Source of the DNA: Elmis aenea
Taxonomy: Eukaryota; Arthropoda; Insecta; Coleoptera; Elmidae
DNA: 64,000 nucleotides
Assembly (NCBI GenBank): GCA_947652605.1
Contig: OX393581.1
Coordinates: 50,553,924-50,617,923, forward strand
Reading direction: 5' to 3'
The position numbers and the translations under genes were made by a program. Shown here piece by piece: positions 12,651 through 25,050 of the stretch; the first letter of the stretch is position 1; each line of letters opens with the position of its first letter. Under the pieces are notes generated by a model. That model was not told the DNA's origin, did not search any database, and worked only from the letters and a program-made list of their open reading frames with translations.

Positions 12651-13520
12651 AATAAATAAAATACTGACTATAATAAATAAAATATTTTACTAAAAGAAAT
12701 AAATGTAGTAGTAGTAAGGTAGGTTAAATATGTTTGTTATTATCGGCATCTGTGGGAGGTGAAATAAAGATTTATTAAAAAAAAAACTTTTCGTCTCAAG
12801 TGTCTGGTTGTAAAACCAGTAAAAGTTATCATTTTAAATAATTATGTTAATAAATAAAGTCTTAGTATGTCCATCAAACGATTATTTAAACTTTTTAGCT
12901 AAAAGCAATAATAAACGACAAATTTTCATACGAGACAGTTTATGGCGTTATTAACTTTCGTATTTTTAGTTACTTGATTGTGTAAACTGTCAAATAATTA
13001 ATCACATAGGATGGCTTTGTGTTACCTACATTCTTCAGGTGAAACCTGCAACGCGCACTCTGTTTATTTTACACACTTTTGAGTACTCATAAAATTGGTC
13101 CTAATTATGGTGTATAAACCAATATCCGGTTAAAATCGGCTCTTCTTCTATATCCGATTTCAGTGCAATAATTATCACTGAGACAAACTTAGAACACAAC
13201 TGGGGGTCACGTTCAAAATAATTAAAAGCTTTTCAGAACTTTATGGTAGTACGGGCCGCTTTTATTTGTGTTTGTATTTAATTTTATTGATAATTAAAAG
13301 ATAACAAAACTAAAGCCGTTGCTTTAAAAAAATATGCATTCATTAACCACGCTTGCAGAGGAACTTTGCTATTTTAATTAAAACGCTCTGCATATTTTGT
13401 TTCCCACAATTTAAAATTTCATTGCTCTCCAAATTATATTTAAGATTTTATGCACGTAAAAAATGTACTAACAGATTGAACGGTGGAGAAGTTAAAAAGT
13501 GTGATGAATAATAATTATAT
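12651..13520. other. Non-coding AT-rich DNA
   Basis: Nothing recognised. An ACAGGGTG box at about 13521 marks either the end of an unidentified element or the junction with the retroelement fragment that follows. Confidence 0.4.
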
Positions 13521-13634
13521 ACAGGGTGACAAGGTAGAAGCACGCAGGACTGGATTTTCTGCCTAAGACAAATATCAGAAAGGATACTGAGAGGCAACAG
13601 AAGTGTATACCTTTGTGCAATAGATCTCCAGAAC

Positions 13635-14783
13635 CAGTGGCGGATCTTGATTTTGTGGGGCCCCAGGCGCAACCTGATCTGGAGGCCCCCTATTAAGATG
13701 GTTCACGAAAATGAACAATGCAGAAAAATCATAATGTTTTTATTTTTAGAACCATCAAAAACATAAACACAAAAATCAAATACGGAAACAAAAAAATATT
13801 CTCAGGTACCAGAAAAAAAAAATTACATTCCCATTTAAAAGAAAAAATCCCATCTCAGGTAAAAAAAATCACAGTAAAATTCTGCATCATACAGTACAGG
13901 TGGTCCAAATTCGATGGGACTACAATGGGTATCTCGCTTAATAGTCAAGATAGAGAAACGCTTAAATTACCAAAAATGTGCAGTTTTTTTAGAACAAACT
14001 CAGAACAGTTTTCAAAAATATTCTATCATTTCCGGTTTTTGAATTATTAATGAAAAACTGTTTTAAATATCGAAAAAGTTTATGAAGATAATTTTTAGAT
14101 ATTTTTATGTAGATTTTGATACTTGAAAAAAAGTTACCCTCGCCGTTAAAAAGTTGTGACACAAACTCACCTTTTTTTAAATGGAAGCTATAGTTGGCTA
14201 TGACCTATTTAAATTCCTTATTTTTTCCCTTTCCAAATATATTAGGGTTGATGTATTTATTTTCAATAATAAAGATGAGAAACATAAAGCAGTTTGTGAA
14301 AACAAAGGAAAATCGGTAATATAGAATATATTTGACAACAATTCTGAGTTTGTCCCAAAAAACCGCACATTTTTGGTACATTAACCGTTTCTCTATCTTG
14401 ACTATTAAGCGAGATGCCCATGTAATCCCATCGAATTTGGACCACCCTGTACAGTACATCGGCTTGCAGTGCACTGTAATCAGATGCAAGCAGGGTTGCA
14501 AGTTTTGGCGATTTGGAAACAAATTGGCTATCATTTTTGTTTAATTTAACATGTTTTTTTTTTTTAAATTGGCATCAATGGCTATTACACAATACCCACT
14601 ATGAAAATAGGTTTTAGAAGATATTACAATTTGCCTACAATTATTATTTTATAATTCTCATATTAATAGACAATAAAAATTTAATTTCGGTTTTTGAGGA
14701 TGACGAACCCAACGATTCTGAGGCCCCTTTTTGCCGAGGCCCGAGGCGCGCGCCTCATGCGCCTGTGCGGTAATCCGCCACTG
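13635..14783. mobile_element. Non-autonomous hAT-type element inserted in the RT fragment
   Basis: The ends are CAGTGGCGGAT and ATCCGCCACTG, a hAT-type terminal inverted repeat. The flanking octamers TCCAGAAC (13627-13634) and TACAGAAG (14784-14791) match at six of eight positions, fitting a mutated 8-bp target duplication. Next to each end lies a short GC-rich block rich in GGCCCC. It encodes no transposase. A second element (13897-14449) is nested inside it. Confidence 0.8.
13897..14449. mobile_element. Foldback element, CAGGNTGGTCC ends
   Basis: The left part (from 13897) and right part (to 14449) are inverted copies: both read GGTGGTCCAAATTCGATGGG inward and share TCTCGCTTAATAGTCAAGAT. 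Arms extend about 150-200 bases. The flanks are TACAGTA on both sides, which may be a TA duplication in a repetitive target or a 7-bp duplication. It sits inside the hAT-type element, so it is the youngest insertion of the three. Confidence 0.8.
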
Positions 14784-15269
14784 TACAGAAGGCATTCGAT
14801 TCAATTCCTAGAAATAAAATATGGTCTTCATTAGGAAACAGAAACATTCACCAAGATTTAATAAGAGCAATTAAGAATGTCTATAGCAAGGCCAAAAATG
14901 TAATAAGAACAGGAGGGGGGCATACAGATATTACGGAAACATTCCTGACTTACAAAGGGGTGAGACAAGGAAGTATTCTAAGCCCCACACTATTCGTAAC
15001 AGTGATGGATGATACAGCAAAGAAGGCCAGTGCATTAGCAAGAGGGATACAGGTGGGCACTAGAAAGTTGATGCCTGTCAAAGTGAAGGAATTTTTATAC
15101 GCGGCAACTTAATTTTAGCTGCCCCAAATGAAATAGAACTACGGTGTGAACATATGGAAAGAACATTTTGATGAATTCGGCCTGAAAATAAATAATGACA
15201 AATCAGGGATAACAGTAATATCAAGAGAGGAGAAAAACATCGACATAACCAATGATGGACACAGTTATA

Positions 15270-15642
15270 CAGGGTGTTGTATTAAAAAAAATGGCCTTTT
15301 GATGTTTAAAGTTTACCGAATTGGACCGGGCGTAGTGAACACCTCGTATAATATTTCGAAACTTTAACTAGTGCAAAGTGTGTGTGAATCTATCGCGAAT
15401 CTAATTTCCAAACGAATTTTTAGTGAGTTTTCAAAGTTTCGGAATGTAGAAAATTTTTGAAAGTGCTGCATCGTTCAAAATTTTTATAAAAATATAATTA
15501 ACACAAAAACGGTTACCTTTAGGCCCATATAATGCTTAACAAGTATACCCGAAAGAGGGATCCATAAATGTAAAAATATATAGAATGTTTTATTTAAAAA
15601 AAAATCACATTTTCATATGTGCCGCTCAAACAAAACACCCTG
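15270..15642. mobile_element. TA-flanked CAGGGTGTT element
   Basis: Left end CAGGGTGTTGTATT and right end (reverse complement) CAGGGTGTTTTGTT are both bounded by TA. The interior is homologous, with divergence, to 8260-8640 inside the large foldback, including the CGGTTA..TTTAG.CCCATATAA block near 15505-15530. Non-coding. Confidence 0.75.
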
Positions 15643-15659
15643 TATATTTGAAAATAATT

Positions 15660-16547
15660 TTAGGTTATGTAGAAAATAGGTTCGCATGATATTTGTATTA
15701 AATATTTTTTGATATTCTCATTAATAGAGTTATCGAAGAATCTCAGGGTCGTGGTGCACCCTATATTATGTCGCATAAGACCCAAAAACCATAATAACCA
15801 CAAAAAAGTATTTACATCAAGATGCGAAATATCAAACTTATGGCATTATCTCTAACTGTAATATGAAACACCGCTCCTATTCTACAAAAAGTGTTTCAAA
15901 CATTTCAAAATTTAACCTCAGAAATTTCACTAATCTTCATTAACTCCGATAATATCTTCATTTTCTAATAATAACTTCTAATAATGATAATAATTATGTT
16001 TGAGTAACTTGTAGTACAAAAATTAATTACGTTTTTGCGTTTTCCACAAAACTATCCATTAATTTCAGATTAATTAGCAATGTATTGTAGGACAATTAAG
16101 ATTAATATCACCTTTTAAACGCAAAAATGAACTTAAATTTACATTTCAAAAGCATGAACGTCTTTAGATTACAAGTTACTCTTAATTAACCACTTAATTA
16201 CTATAATTTAGCATTGCTTTGAAATTCAACAGATTGTGTTGCGGGCGACTTATTATCTAGATTGAAGTAAATAATAATCCGAACTAGTATAATAGGACTA
16301 AAGCAATTATATAAATATTAGTTTGTTGTATTAACAACTGCAGAGCAAACTGATTCGAGTACATTTGTCTTAAATCTAACGAAATAGTAGGCTAAACATT
16401 TGTTTTAGAACGAAATATGCGAAGCAGATTTTTAGAAAACGTTTGTGTTGCTGGTATATTAAATCTTTTCAGGTCAATTTTGAATTGTTTTACAGTCGTT
16501 GTCCAACAACTGCTGGATCTTTACAATGAGTTGCGAGTACATTATTA
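15660..16547. other. Non-coding AT-rich DNA
   Basis: No gene or element terminus is recognised. Confidence 0.4.
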
Positions 16548-16549
16548 TA

Positions 16550-16929
16550 CAGGATGGTCTTTAAATGACATTTGTTGATTAAGATTTTTTTGTTTTCCAC
16601 GGCACGCTTGAAAATTTTGTGAAACCTATCCCATTTTAATTAAACTTTTATTTTTTATTTCTTATTAGTTTAGCACTAAAACTAACTTATGAATACATCA
16701 TTGAATTCAGAAAAAAATGTCTACCAAATTTAGTAAAAAAAAAAAATACATGGTGCCATTTGGAAAAAAAAATTGACTATTGGTTGACATTTAAGTTTTA
16801 CTTGAAAAAAATTTAAATCCAATTCAGTTTATAGTATTTGAGGAGCCATTTCATTTACTTTTTTGTTGACCAAAATCGGACCACAAACGACGGAGTTGCA
16901 GCTTGCGGCGTTTTTTGTGTGACACCCTG
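16550..16929. mobile_element. Short TA-flanked CAGG element (380 bp)
   Basis: It starts CAGGATGGTC and ends GACACCCTG, both bordered by TA. A CACGGCACGCT block near 16600 resembles the CATGGCACGCTAG block of the 26881 element. It is a non-coding MITE-like element. Confidence 0.6.
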
Positions 16930-16931
16930 TA

Positions 16932-18425
16932 TAATTAATTAGGAAGTGTTTACTCGTAAATTGACTCCAGTTTATATCTGTTTGGCTGGATGTCGCTTGC
17001 TAGATATTAATTTAGTCTATACCTGTAGTCACAGGTAACATTTCCAGCGTGGGGATCTCCCTTATACAGGGAGAAACAGGTTTGTTTAAATTAGATGAAT
17101 TATTCCCAAGTGTAAGGGGAGCTATATCTATTTTTAAAAGTACAAAATTCCTCGTGCTTCAGATGTTTTAGCAAAAAATATGGAAATGTTGAGTATCTTT
17201 TTCTCTCATAACTTTTTTGTCTTAATCATTAGATCAATTTTATTTTCACCTTCCTGCGGTACTTTTTTTTTGTAGAATATATATCGCTTTTGTATAATAA
17301 AGATTAAATTTTGTTGTTTTTACTTTTTAATAATTAAAGTTTACAATTTGCATTTAATAGGAACCAGAAATCCATGAAGAGACAACACTATTTGAGCCCT
17401 TTTTCTGCAGTATAAACCAAAAAGATCTGAGATTAAAGTACAATTTTATATAAACATAACGTACATGAAAAAAGCATGAAATGTCTTCTGAAAAACTTTA
17501 GGTTTGATTCATGGAACTCTAGAGAAAACTCCCTAGATCCTAGGGGATTACAAATACAAATTTAAGATGCTAGCACACGTAATGAATACAGTATAGATAA
17601 ACTCGATATATTCATCCGATATGCCCTCAAAAACAGAATACACTTGTGCATTTCCGAAACATTTTTAAAATTTTACGTATTCATATGCACGCGTATGCGC
17701 GATTTCTACTTTATTGTTCCCAATTATGTTAGAACATGTCTGCGAATACGGAATCCTTCGACACTTGCTTCGCGCACTTGAGCCAAACGCGTTAATTTCA
17801 GCCGATGCTTATTCCGAACTACAACACGCTAAACGTCGTTCATTTGTCCATAAATCGCGTCAAAGTTATTTATTGAAAGTTAGAATTCCACGCCGCGTTT
17901 CGAGTAATGCAGTAGGACAAAAAAATCACGAAGTATTCTTCACGAAGTGACTTGTGTTGGTTTAAGAGGCCTGACCTATTATCCTCTTCTGCACCAGTCA
18001 TGCCGTAACCTTAGGCTAAAGATGGCCATAATCGCATTCTTCGGAGAAAGTCGATAAATATTAATTAATAGGTGCAATTTGCACACCAGTAAAGCTTTGT
18101 TTTTAACAGTTAAAAAGTAAAACGCAAATACGTGATTGTAACACATTACGGGGTTATGGCCTGAGACACACCTAAACAAACGACGTGCGAACACCTATTG
18201 TACCGTTATTATGTACTGCAATCACAGTGATTATACGGACAGCCACAACAAACATATGAAGATGTGGTATTGGAAGTGAAACTGCAATTAATCTTGGGGC
18301 GCATCGCTCATCTTGTCATAATAGTATTTATTTGTATGTAAATTATATACGAGGGGCAAACTGAATTTATTGCGAGAAAAAAAAATACTAGTAGGCCGCG
18401 AAAAGCAAGACAGAGACATCTAGTG
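16932..18425. other. Non-coding DNA including a less AT-rich stretch
   Basis: Bases 17640-18230 are richer in CG dinucleotides than the surroundings. A 78-codon plus frame at 17714-17950 has no recognisable domain. It could be regulatory or a decayed insert; I cannot assign it. Confidence 0.35.
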
Positions 18426-18545
18426 TAGCAGAAACATTATTTGAAAGAACTTTAGAGTAGAGATTAGCAAAAAAGGAAAAAAAATTGGGAGAGGCGCAAT
18501 GCGGCTTTAGACCAAGTAGAAGCAAGCAGGACTCGATCTATAGAC
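18426..18545 (+). mobile_element. LINE RT fragment (finger region)
   Basis: The plus frame reads AETLFERTLE, then LGEAQCGFRPSRSKQDSIY. This is the conserved stretch preceding the RT catalytic box in RTE/R1-like elements. It is only about 40 codons long, with one stop, and abuts the oppositely oriented fragment that follows. Confidence 0.75.
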
Positions 18546-18549
18546 CGGA

Positions 18550-19085
18550 GGACACTTAATGCCCACTGCTTTATGTAATACTCATCACCGTTATCCTCAT
18601 TTACCCGCAGGTTTAGAGGTTTGTCCCTTCTACGCCACCCCTTCCGGCGGTCCCTGGACAGCACCATTGCTTCCTCCCATGATTTTCCTCAACGTTTTAG
18701 TATCTCCACTACGCTGTTGTTCCAAGTTGTTCTAGGTCTTCACCTTCTGTTTTTACCTATTTTTCTGGCTTCTCATATTTTCTTAGCGTTCCTTGTGTTG
18801 TCCATTCGTATTAAATGGCCTGTCCACTTTAATTTTTTTCCCTCTATTTTACTTTTCAGTGATTTCATTTTAAGTTTTTCTCATATGTGTTCGTTTCTTA
18901 TTTTATCTACTCTTCTTACCCTTACCACCTTTCTTAAGTACCGCATTTCTGCAGCCTGTAATCTACACTCTTGTCCCTTATTCAATACCCAATTCTCAGC
19001 CCCATATGTTAATATTGGTATGTGAATTGTATTGTATACTGTTATTTTTGTTTCTCTTGATATCTCTTTGTTATTCATCGAGTTG
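18550..19085 (-). mobile_element. LINE RT C-terminal fragment
   Basis: The minus strand reads TKITVYNTIHIPILTYGAEN, then LQAAEMRYLRKV, then after frameshifts LKWTGHLIRMD, RPRTTWNNSV and finally WEEAMVLSRDRRKGWR near 18625-18667. This is the thumb and tail of an endonuclease/RT protein, broken by stops. With the preceding fragment it forms a head-to-head pair that may come from one rearranged copy. Confidence 0.75.
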
Positions 19086-19110
19086 CATGTCCTTGTTGCT
19101 GTTGACCATG

Positions 19111-19785
19111 CAACAACTTTGAACCAGAATAAAATTTTCTGAGAAATCGATAATAAAAAACTTTTCCATTTGTTGCAGACTTACCTATTGAATGTTAAAA
19201 TTTCTTAAAAAATAAACGTTGGAATTTGACTGTCAAAATTTAAATCTAGACTTATTTATGGATTCTAAATAACTTTTTCCTACAAAATTTTGTTGTATCT
19301 CTTAAAATAGGGCACTTTACTCTTGCGAATATTTCAAAAATCGCTAAAATCTAGTGTCCTGTGACTTTTTATTAAACTTTTTTTCCTCTTAAAATTAGTC
19401 TTACGCTATGCACCAACTTTTATCAACAATATAATTTTCTGTGAAATCGATAATAAAAAACTGTTCCATTTGTTGAAGACTTTTTGAATGTTAAAATTTC
19501 TTAAAAAATAAAAGTTTTGACTGTCAAAATTTAAATCCAAACTTACTTATGGATTCTAAATAATTTTTCCTATAAATGTTTTTTGTATCTCTTAAAATAG
19601 GTCACTTTACTCTTGCGAATATTTCAAAAATCGCTAAAATCTAGTGTCCTGTGACTTTTTATTAAACTTTTTTTCCTCTTAAAATTAGTCTTACGCTATG
19701 CACCAACTTTTATCAACAATATAATTTTCTGTGAAATCGATAATAAAAAACTTTTCCATTTGTTGCAGACTTTTTGAATTACGCT
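19111..19785 (+). repeat. Tandem repeat, about 290-300 bp unit, 2.2 copies
   Basis: The block ATCGATAATAAAAAACT recurs at about 19147, 19447 and 19737, and CTATGCACCAACTTTTATCA recurs at about 19406 and 19696. Unit 1 differs more than units 2 and 3. The unit is AT-rich and non-coding. Confidence 0.9.
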
Positions 19786-19789
19786 GTAT

Positions 19790-20570
19790 AAACCTCATGA
19801 AAAATATTAAACATTTTATAATGTTTTGTGTGTAAATCTGCTGCTTTATCAAATTTCCATACGCAAATCAGGATGCGATGAGTTGGCAAAGTTGTGTTTT
19901 GCTTAAAAGCAATCATTACCGAAAAGGCCGCTAAAGTTACTCGAAAACTTAGTATTTAACTGTTTCTGAAACTTTTATGCCATATTTAAAAAATTTAAAG
20001 TCAATTTAATTAAGAGATGATAAATGTATAAGGCATCATAATCTCCAGAAGCTCTTTAACGAAACTTTTGTATAATTTATTAAAGCGAATGCGAAGAATG
20101 TTTGTCCCGAGATTATGCATTTAATATTTTTAAGAGGATCCTTCTCGTTTCTCATATTAGAAAAGTCGATTTACAAAAGTTTTTGCATGCAAATGTTTCC
20201 ACTTTTTTAAACTTTATCGTTTCAGTTGTGGCGAGTTTCGAGGAAAATTCATTCGTGTTTTCACTCGGTTGTATTATTTTGTCATTTATTTAAACATAAT
20301 TGATTCAGTAATATTTGTACGAGGTAAAGAGGTCCATAGGCTGCACTAGACTACCAAAGGAAGCCATGAAAAGAGTTAAGAATGCCTGCTTTAACCCTTC
20401 TATTGTGTCCCATTTTTTGTTACACCTATTCTTGTCAGGTTGACCCGAAACTAAAAATGTATATGAATTTGTTATTTTTAAGCTTTTATAAAAACCGATC
20501 TTTTCATATAAAGAAATACAATTCCCTGAAAGTTAACATCAAAAAGCACATTTGTATTTTAGTTTAGAAA
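19790..20570. other. Non-coding DNA
   Basis: No gene is recognised. Short frames at 20102-20567 have no recognised domain. Confidence 0.4.
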
Positions 20571-20577
20571 TAATGTG

Positions 20578-20614
20578 TGCAGTGAATAGTGGCCCTTTTA
20601 TGTGGTCCACCCTG
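20578..20614 (-). mobile_element. Isolated right end of a GGTGGTCCACAT-family element
   Basis: Read on the minus strand this is CAGGGTGGACCACATAAAAG followed by GGCCACTATT, matching the ends at 9639 and 26881. The other end was not found nearby. Confidence 0.5.
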
Positions 20615-21026
20615 TGTTTCTTTATATATTGTCGATAATTTAAGCAAAATACATTCATAAAAAAAAACACCAAATAAGTTGTTTCTGATCAGTTTTTGTA
20701 ACCAATTCTGTTGCACGGTTTTTGTTACAAGGATAATTTCACACAATTTGCATAATTATATTCATTCAAAGTTTATAATGTATGCGTCGAATTTATTTAT
20801 CAAGCAAGATTCGTTTAATGTTACAGGAAAACAATGCTTAATTTGCATCCCATGCACTAACAGACCATTTTCCATTACAGTTTTCATTTTCTAAAAGTTA
20901 ATATGCTTTGTGTGCACATTAACATTAAAAATACCTTGAGGTTTTGAGTACAATTATAATTCTGTTTAATAAGAATCTAAAGAGGTTTACTAGTTTCAAA
21001 ACTGGCTTCGAAAATTTATTGGGCGC

Positions 21027-21086
21027 AAAAAAAATAACTGGGAAACCGTTACATGAAGTGACATCTTACAGACCCATCAGTCTTTA
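21027..21086 (+). mobile_element. Tiny Jockey-like RT fragment
   Basis: The plus frame reads GKPLHEVTSYRPISL, the hallmark block in the N-terminal part of Jockey-clade reverse transcriptases. Only about 20 codons survive. Confidence 0.7.
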
Positions 21087-22270
21087 AAAAAAAGTCAACT
21101 GTTAATTATACTGACCCAAGATATTTTTCAAAATAAACAAGTGTTTTCGCAAAAACCATTTTTCAAATTTGTTTGTGACAAATTATATTTTAAAAAGTTT
21201 TCCTGTTAACAAGTTTTTGAAAAACTACTATCAAATGTTATAATAAAAGTAGCAATGAATGAAACTGGTGCAAAATCTCAAGATTATATAAAACAATTTT
21301 TGCGTTTACCAAATTTCATTTCCGTCTCGTTTTTCTCCACTTGAACACCGTTGAAGACTTCAGTGTAGGCAACATTCAAAATAAGCAAAAAAACCGAAGG
21401 GAAAGTTTAATTAAAATTTTAACCCTCAAAGTTTTATACGCACGAATTCTTACTGGAAAATTAAATCTATTTTGATGTATTATGTGGTATACATCTTGAA
21501 TATTAAAGATAAAATGGAAGTAATATAGAAATTGCATTTAAAATCGTTTGATTAAAAATCTAACCACATATTTCTGTGCACCAGAGATGGATCTCAGACG
21601 AATACTTCACAACATTTATTAAATAAAAGTACCCAATTTAATCAAACGGTAAATGTAGTCTTCATTCCGATAAAAGATTCCAAATTGGCAATTTATTATT
21701 AGCACATAATTAAGTCTTAAGATGTTTAAGAACGTGTTTTAAATGTATCTCTGTTAATTAATCGTTTTAATTGATTAATTATTTTAATAAATCAGCAATT
21801 AAGGTACAGACATGTAAATACTGTATCCAAAGGAAATAATTAATTACATTTTACTTTTTCTAACGAAATTATTAAGCAATATAGAGGTGCTAAAATATGC
21901 AAATTAATTATTTTACAAATAGAAAACGATAAGTTTGAAGTGGGTTGACATAATAATTAATTTTCACTTAATAACTGACGTAAAACGTATACAGCATTTA
22001 ACTAAAAACCTCCTAAAAGCGTTTAAATTAAAAAAGTTTAATGTTTTTAGTTATTTTACAATTTTGTGACGATATAACTTAACAAACAAATACATTTTTA
22101 AGTTGGAAAAGTTTAACACTATTAAATAGTTAGGGGTACAATATAATACAGCACCCCAAGTGTTCAATATTTGCTAAAAGCCTTAGAGCTATGTCGTATA
22201 AATTTTATAACAACATATCAGTTACCTACGTTAGAAAGTGATTAAGACCACAGAGTCTATCAACTAAATT
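21087..22270. other. Non-coding AT-rich DNA
   Basis: Nothing recognised. Confidence 0.4.
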
Positions 22271-22272
22271 CA

Positions 22273-22722
22273 GGTTTGTTCCAACAAGGCTATGTACGAT
22301 CCATGTACTATCAGGATTCTGCGCAGTATCGATATCGCGTTCCAGCACAGTCTCTGATAGTTCACCGGACGGTCAGTAGGCTGTTCCAACTGTTATAAAA
22401 TTAATACGTGAACTAGTCGTTGTACGGTCAAAACAGTACGTAAATGAAGGCATGTACTAGCCTTTGGATTTTTACACGCGTGCGCCGTTCATAACTAGCC
22501 TGAGCTCTGGTAGCTATGCATCGCCCTCCCAATCACATTTAGTACTAGATTCTTAAGGTGTTTACGCACATTTCTATGAACCCAATAGACACAAATTTCA
22601 TTTACAGTTAGGTTAGTCTTAAAAGCGTTCCAACAACGGCTAATACTGGCCAATACATTTATTAGTACATAGTTCATGTACTTGTCCATGAATTGGTTTT
22701 AAATCGCTTGTTGGAACAAACC
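22273..22722. mobile_element. MITE with GGTTTGTTCCAACAAG ends
   Basis: Perfect 16-17 bp terminal inverted repeats, GGTTTGTTCCAACAAG, lie at 22273 and (inverted) at about 22707-22722. The flanking triplets TCA and TTA fit a degenerate TWA duplication as used by PIF/Harbinger elements. The 450-bp interior is less AT-rich and non-coding. Confidence 0.75.
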
Positions 22723-23269
22723 TTACGTTTTACTATAATCATTCTCACGTAACCAGTGATCTTAAGACATTTATATTGTTACAAATATTTTTTCTTACCT
22801 TTATTCTTGCCATTTCTATTCGAAAATTTATATTGAGTACGAATACAAAATCCTGTTTTTCATTGTCTGCAGACAAAATTGATTTTTAAATATCTACTCC
22901 GTAGTAGATATCAACTTCTGATGCACATGGTTTTAAAGTTCTGAAACAAAAATAAAAATATTTTACTCTAAGCAACTTGTAATTTCGACTAATAAGTTAT
23001 TCATAGAGGAGTTTATACGTTAAATAAATCATTAAGCATCAATTAAAATGCACAAAGCGGCGAGTAGCTGTTTGCACTCTTAACTAAAGCTACAATAAAA
23101 AGTTAAGAGATGATGTACCTACATTTTTTGACATAAAAAATATAGCTAAATTGTTTTAATTTCTAAGCCAAAACTTCTTAATTTTTTCTGCATTTTTTAC
23201 TTAAGAAGTGTCAATGAAAAAATAGGTTTGGCGCAAGTGAATAGGTTGTTATGATTACCTTTTCAGGTA

Positions 23270-23811
23270 AGGATTCTGTATAGAAATTTGTACAAAATAT
23301 TATACAGAAAATCTTATGTGTCATACAGGTTTCTTGTATAAAATTCTGTATAGTTTCTTGCATGTACAAGCTTTCCATGCAGTTTCTTGTACAGAAAATA
23401 CAATAGGGCGTGTTCTATTTGCATGCAAGTTTTGATACAGAAACTGCGTGCTACAGATGCGCATTCAGTTCGTGAATAATGGCGACTAACAGCTGATTTT
23501 GCAGCTAAAGGAAATATAATTAATAGAAATTCCTCTTAACAGTTAATTCTTGGTAATCCGAAGAATGTTATTGTTTATAATGGCAATTACAAGAGATAAA
23601 TACTTTGTTTTAAGAGGGAGTGTATATCTGTGTTTATACTGTTTAGGCGCATGTGCATGGGCAGTAACCTGTACATAAAATTGTATCAGGGTCACACACA
23701 GTTAGTTTCAGTCGAATGGAATTCTGTACTGAAATCTGTACAAAAAAAAAACAATACAAGATATTTTGTATTAAATTTTATACAGAAATTTACACCGTGT
23801 CACACGGGCTT
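23270..23811. repeat. Candidate non-autonomous element dense in TTCTGTA/TACAGAA motifs
   Basis: Many short inverted motifs (TTCTGTA, TTGTACA, TACAGAA) cluster at 23275-23470 and 23690-23800. GTGTCATACAG near 23320 is roughly mirrored by the CGTGTCACACGG near 23800. The arrangement suggests terminal and subterminal repeats of a DNA element. Limits are approximate and no transposase is seen. Confidence 0.35.
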
Positions 23812-25048
23812 GACAACCACAACCGATTCAGAAAAGTTGCTTTTATCGAGTATTTACTGTATTACTATATCAGCTTTTTGGTTATTTTTACAAGCAACTC
23901 TTAATAAATAGAGTTATTATTTACGAAACATTATCAATATTATTGAAAATTTCTTTGTATCTCACAAAAACAAGCGGTATTTTTCTTATACACGCGCTCA
24001 TATGTACAATTTTAGTCTGGAATGCTTTTTGAAATTGAAAGATAACATCCTAAGTTGACCAGTCTTATAAAGAACCAGTTTGACATCTTACTTCAATCAT
24101 TTATTGCCGATATATATGTATTCGGAAGTAGCAATGCATGAACTTGGCACACATTTTCACTTCGTCCCATAGGACAGCTGACGTCTAGCTATTATGCATT
24201 AATTATTATCGTTATTAAACACAACAAAATAAGGTTAAGCAATGCAAAATTTAGCTTCAAAATATTTTTTAAGTCATATCTGAATCCGGTTTAGAATGTA
24301 TCCAAATAATGCTAATCTAATTTTAATTAAATAATAAAAAAGTGTTTGGAAGTTATTACAATGTTTTGTCTATAAATCATTCAGAACTAGATTAAATATT
24401 TATTTAATTTAACTTATAAGAAACACTCAAAAACTGGAACAATTAATTAATTATTTAATTAACACGCAAAATTGCTAACTTTAAACTTTTTTAAATGGCT
24501 TCATAGCTATATTATTGTTTGTAACTTTAACTAAACTGTACTATTTTTACTTCTTCCTAAAATTATTATATTGTTATTGATATAATAAGCCCAATTTGGC
24601 TTGTTTGGCCGTTTCGCTTTGCTAATATTACTATTTGACCTACAGAGGCAGTGAGACGGTATACAAATTTAATTTTTTTCTCACACAGCTATTCTACAAA
24701 TGAAAGTGCGTAACAAAATTGCGATTGTTATTTCAGTTCGTTACAATTTCCACAGTCATTTTCTACTCCATTGTTTCATTCGCTACAATTCTTTAGTTAG
24801 CGCAGTTTACAATAATTTACACCTACAAGTGTATCAAAAATTGTTAATTTGCAGTTTACGAGTTTTGTTTAGGCATTGTAAAGTAGGTATATTCGTTTAC
24901 ATGAATTGGGTACAATATCACGTAATTGTATCTTTTAATTATTCAAGTTATTTATTTTAAATATTAACAAAGAAGATGTTGATCAAACAATTACTTTTTT
25001 CTAAGAATAATAGATTTAAAAAATAAAAAACAAGGAATTTAAACCATA
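23812..25048. other. Non-coding AT-rich DNA
   Basis: Nothing recognised. Confidence 0.4.
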
Positions 25049-25050
25049 TA

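Larger units (their letters stand above)
13530..15268 (+). mobile_element. Interrupted LINE reverse-transcriptase fragment, family C
   Basis: Part 1 (13530-13634) reads GRSTQDWIFCLRQ and ends at the start of the AIDLQKAFDS box. Part 2 (14784-15268) resumes with KAFDSIPRNKIWSSLG and continues through TYKGVRQGSILSPTLF, a catalytic-region remnant at about 15095, and a GLKINNDKSG segment. The two parts fit together across the hAT-type insertion at 13635-14783. The catalytic YADD box is disrupted and frameshifts are present, so it is inactive. It ends against another DNA element at 15270. Confidence 0.8.
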
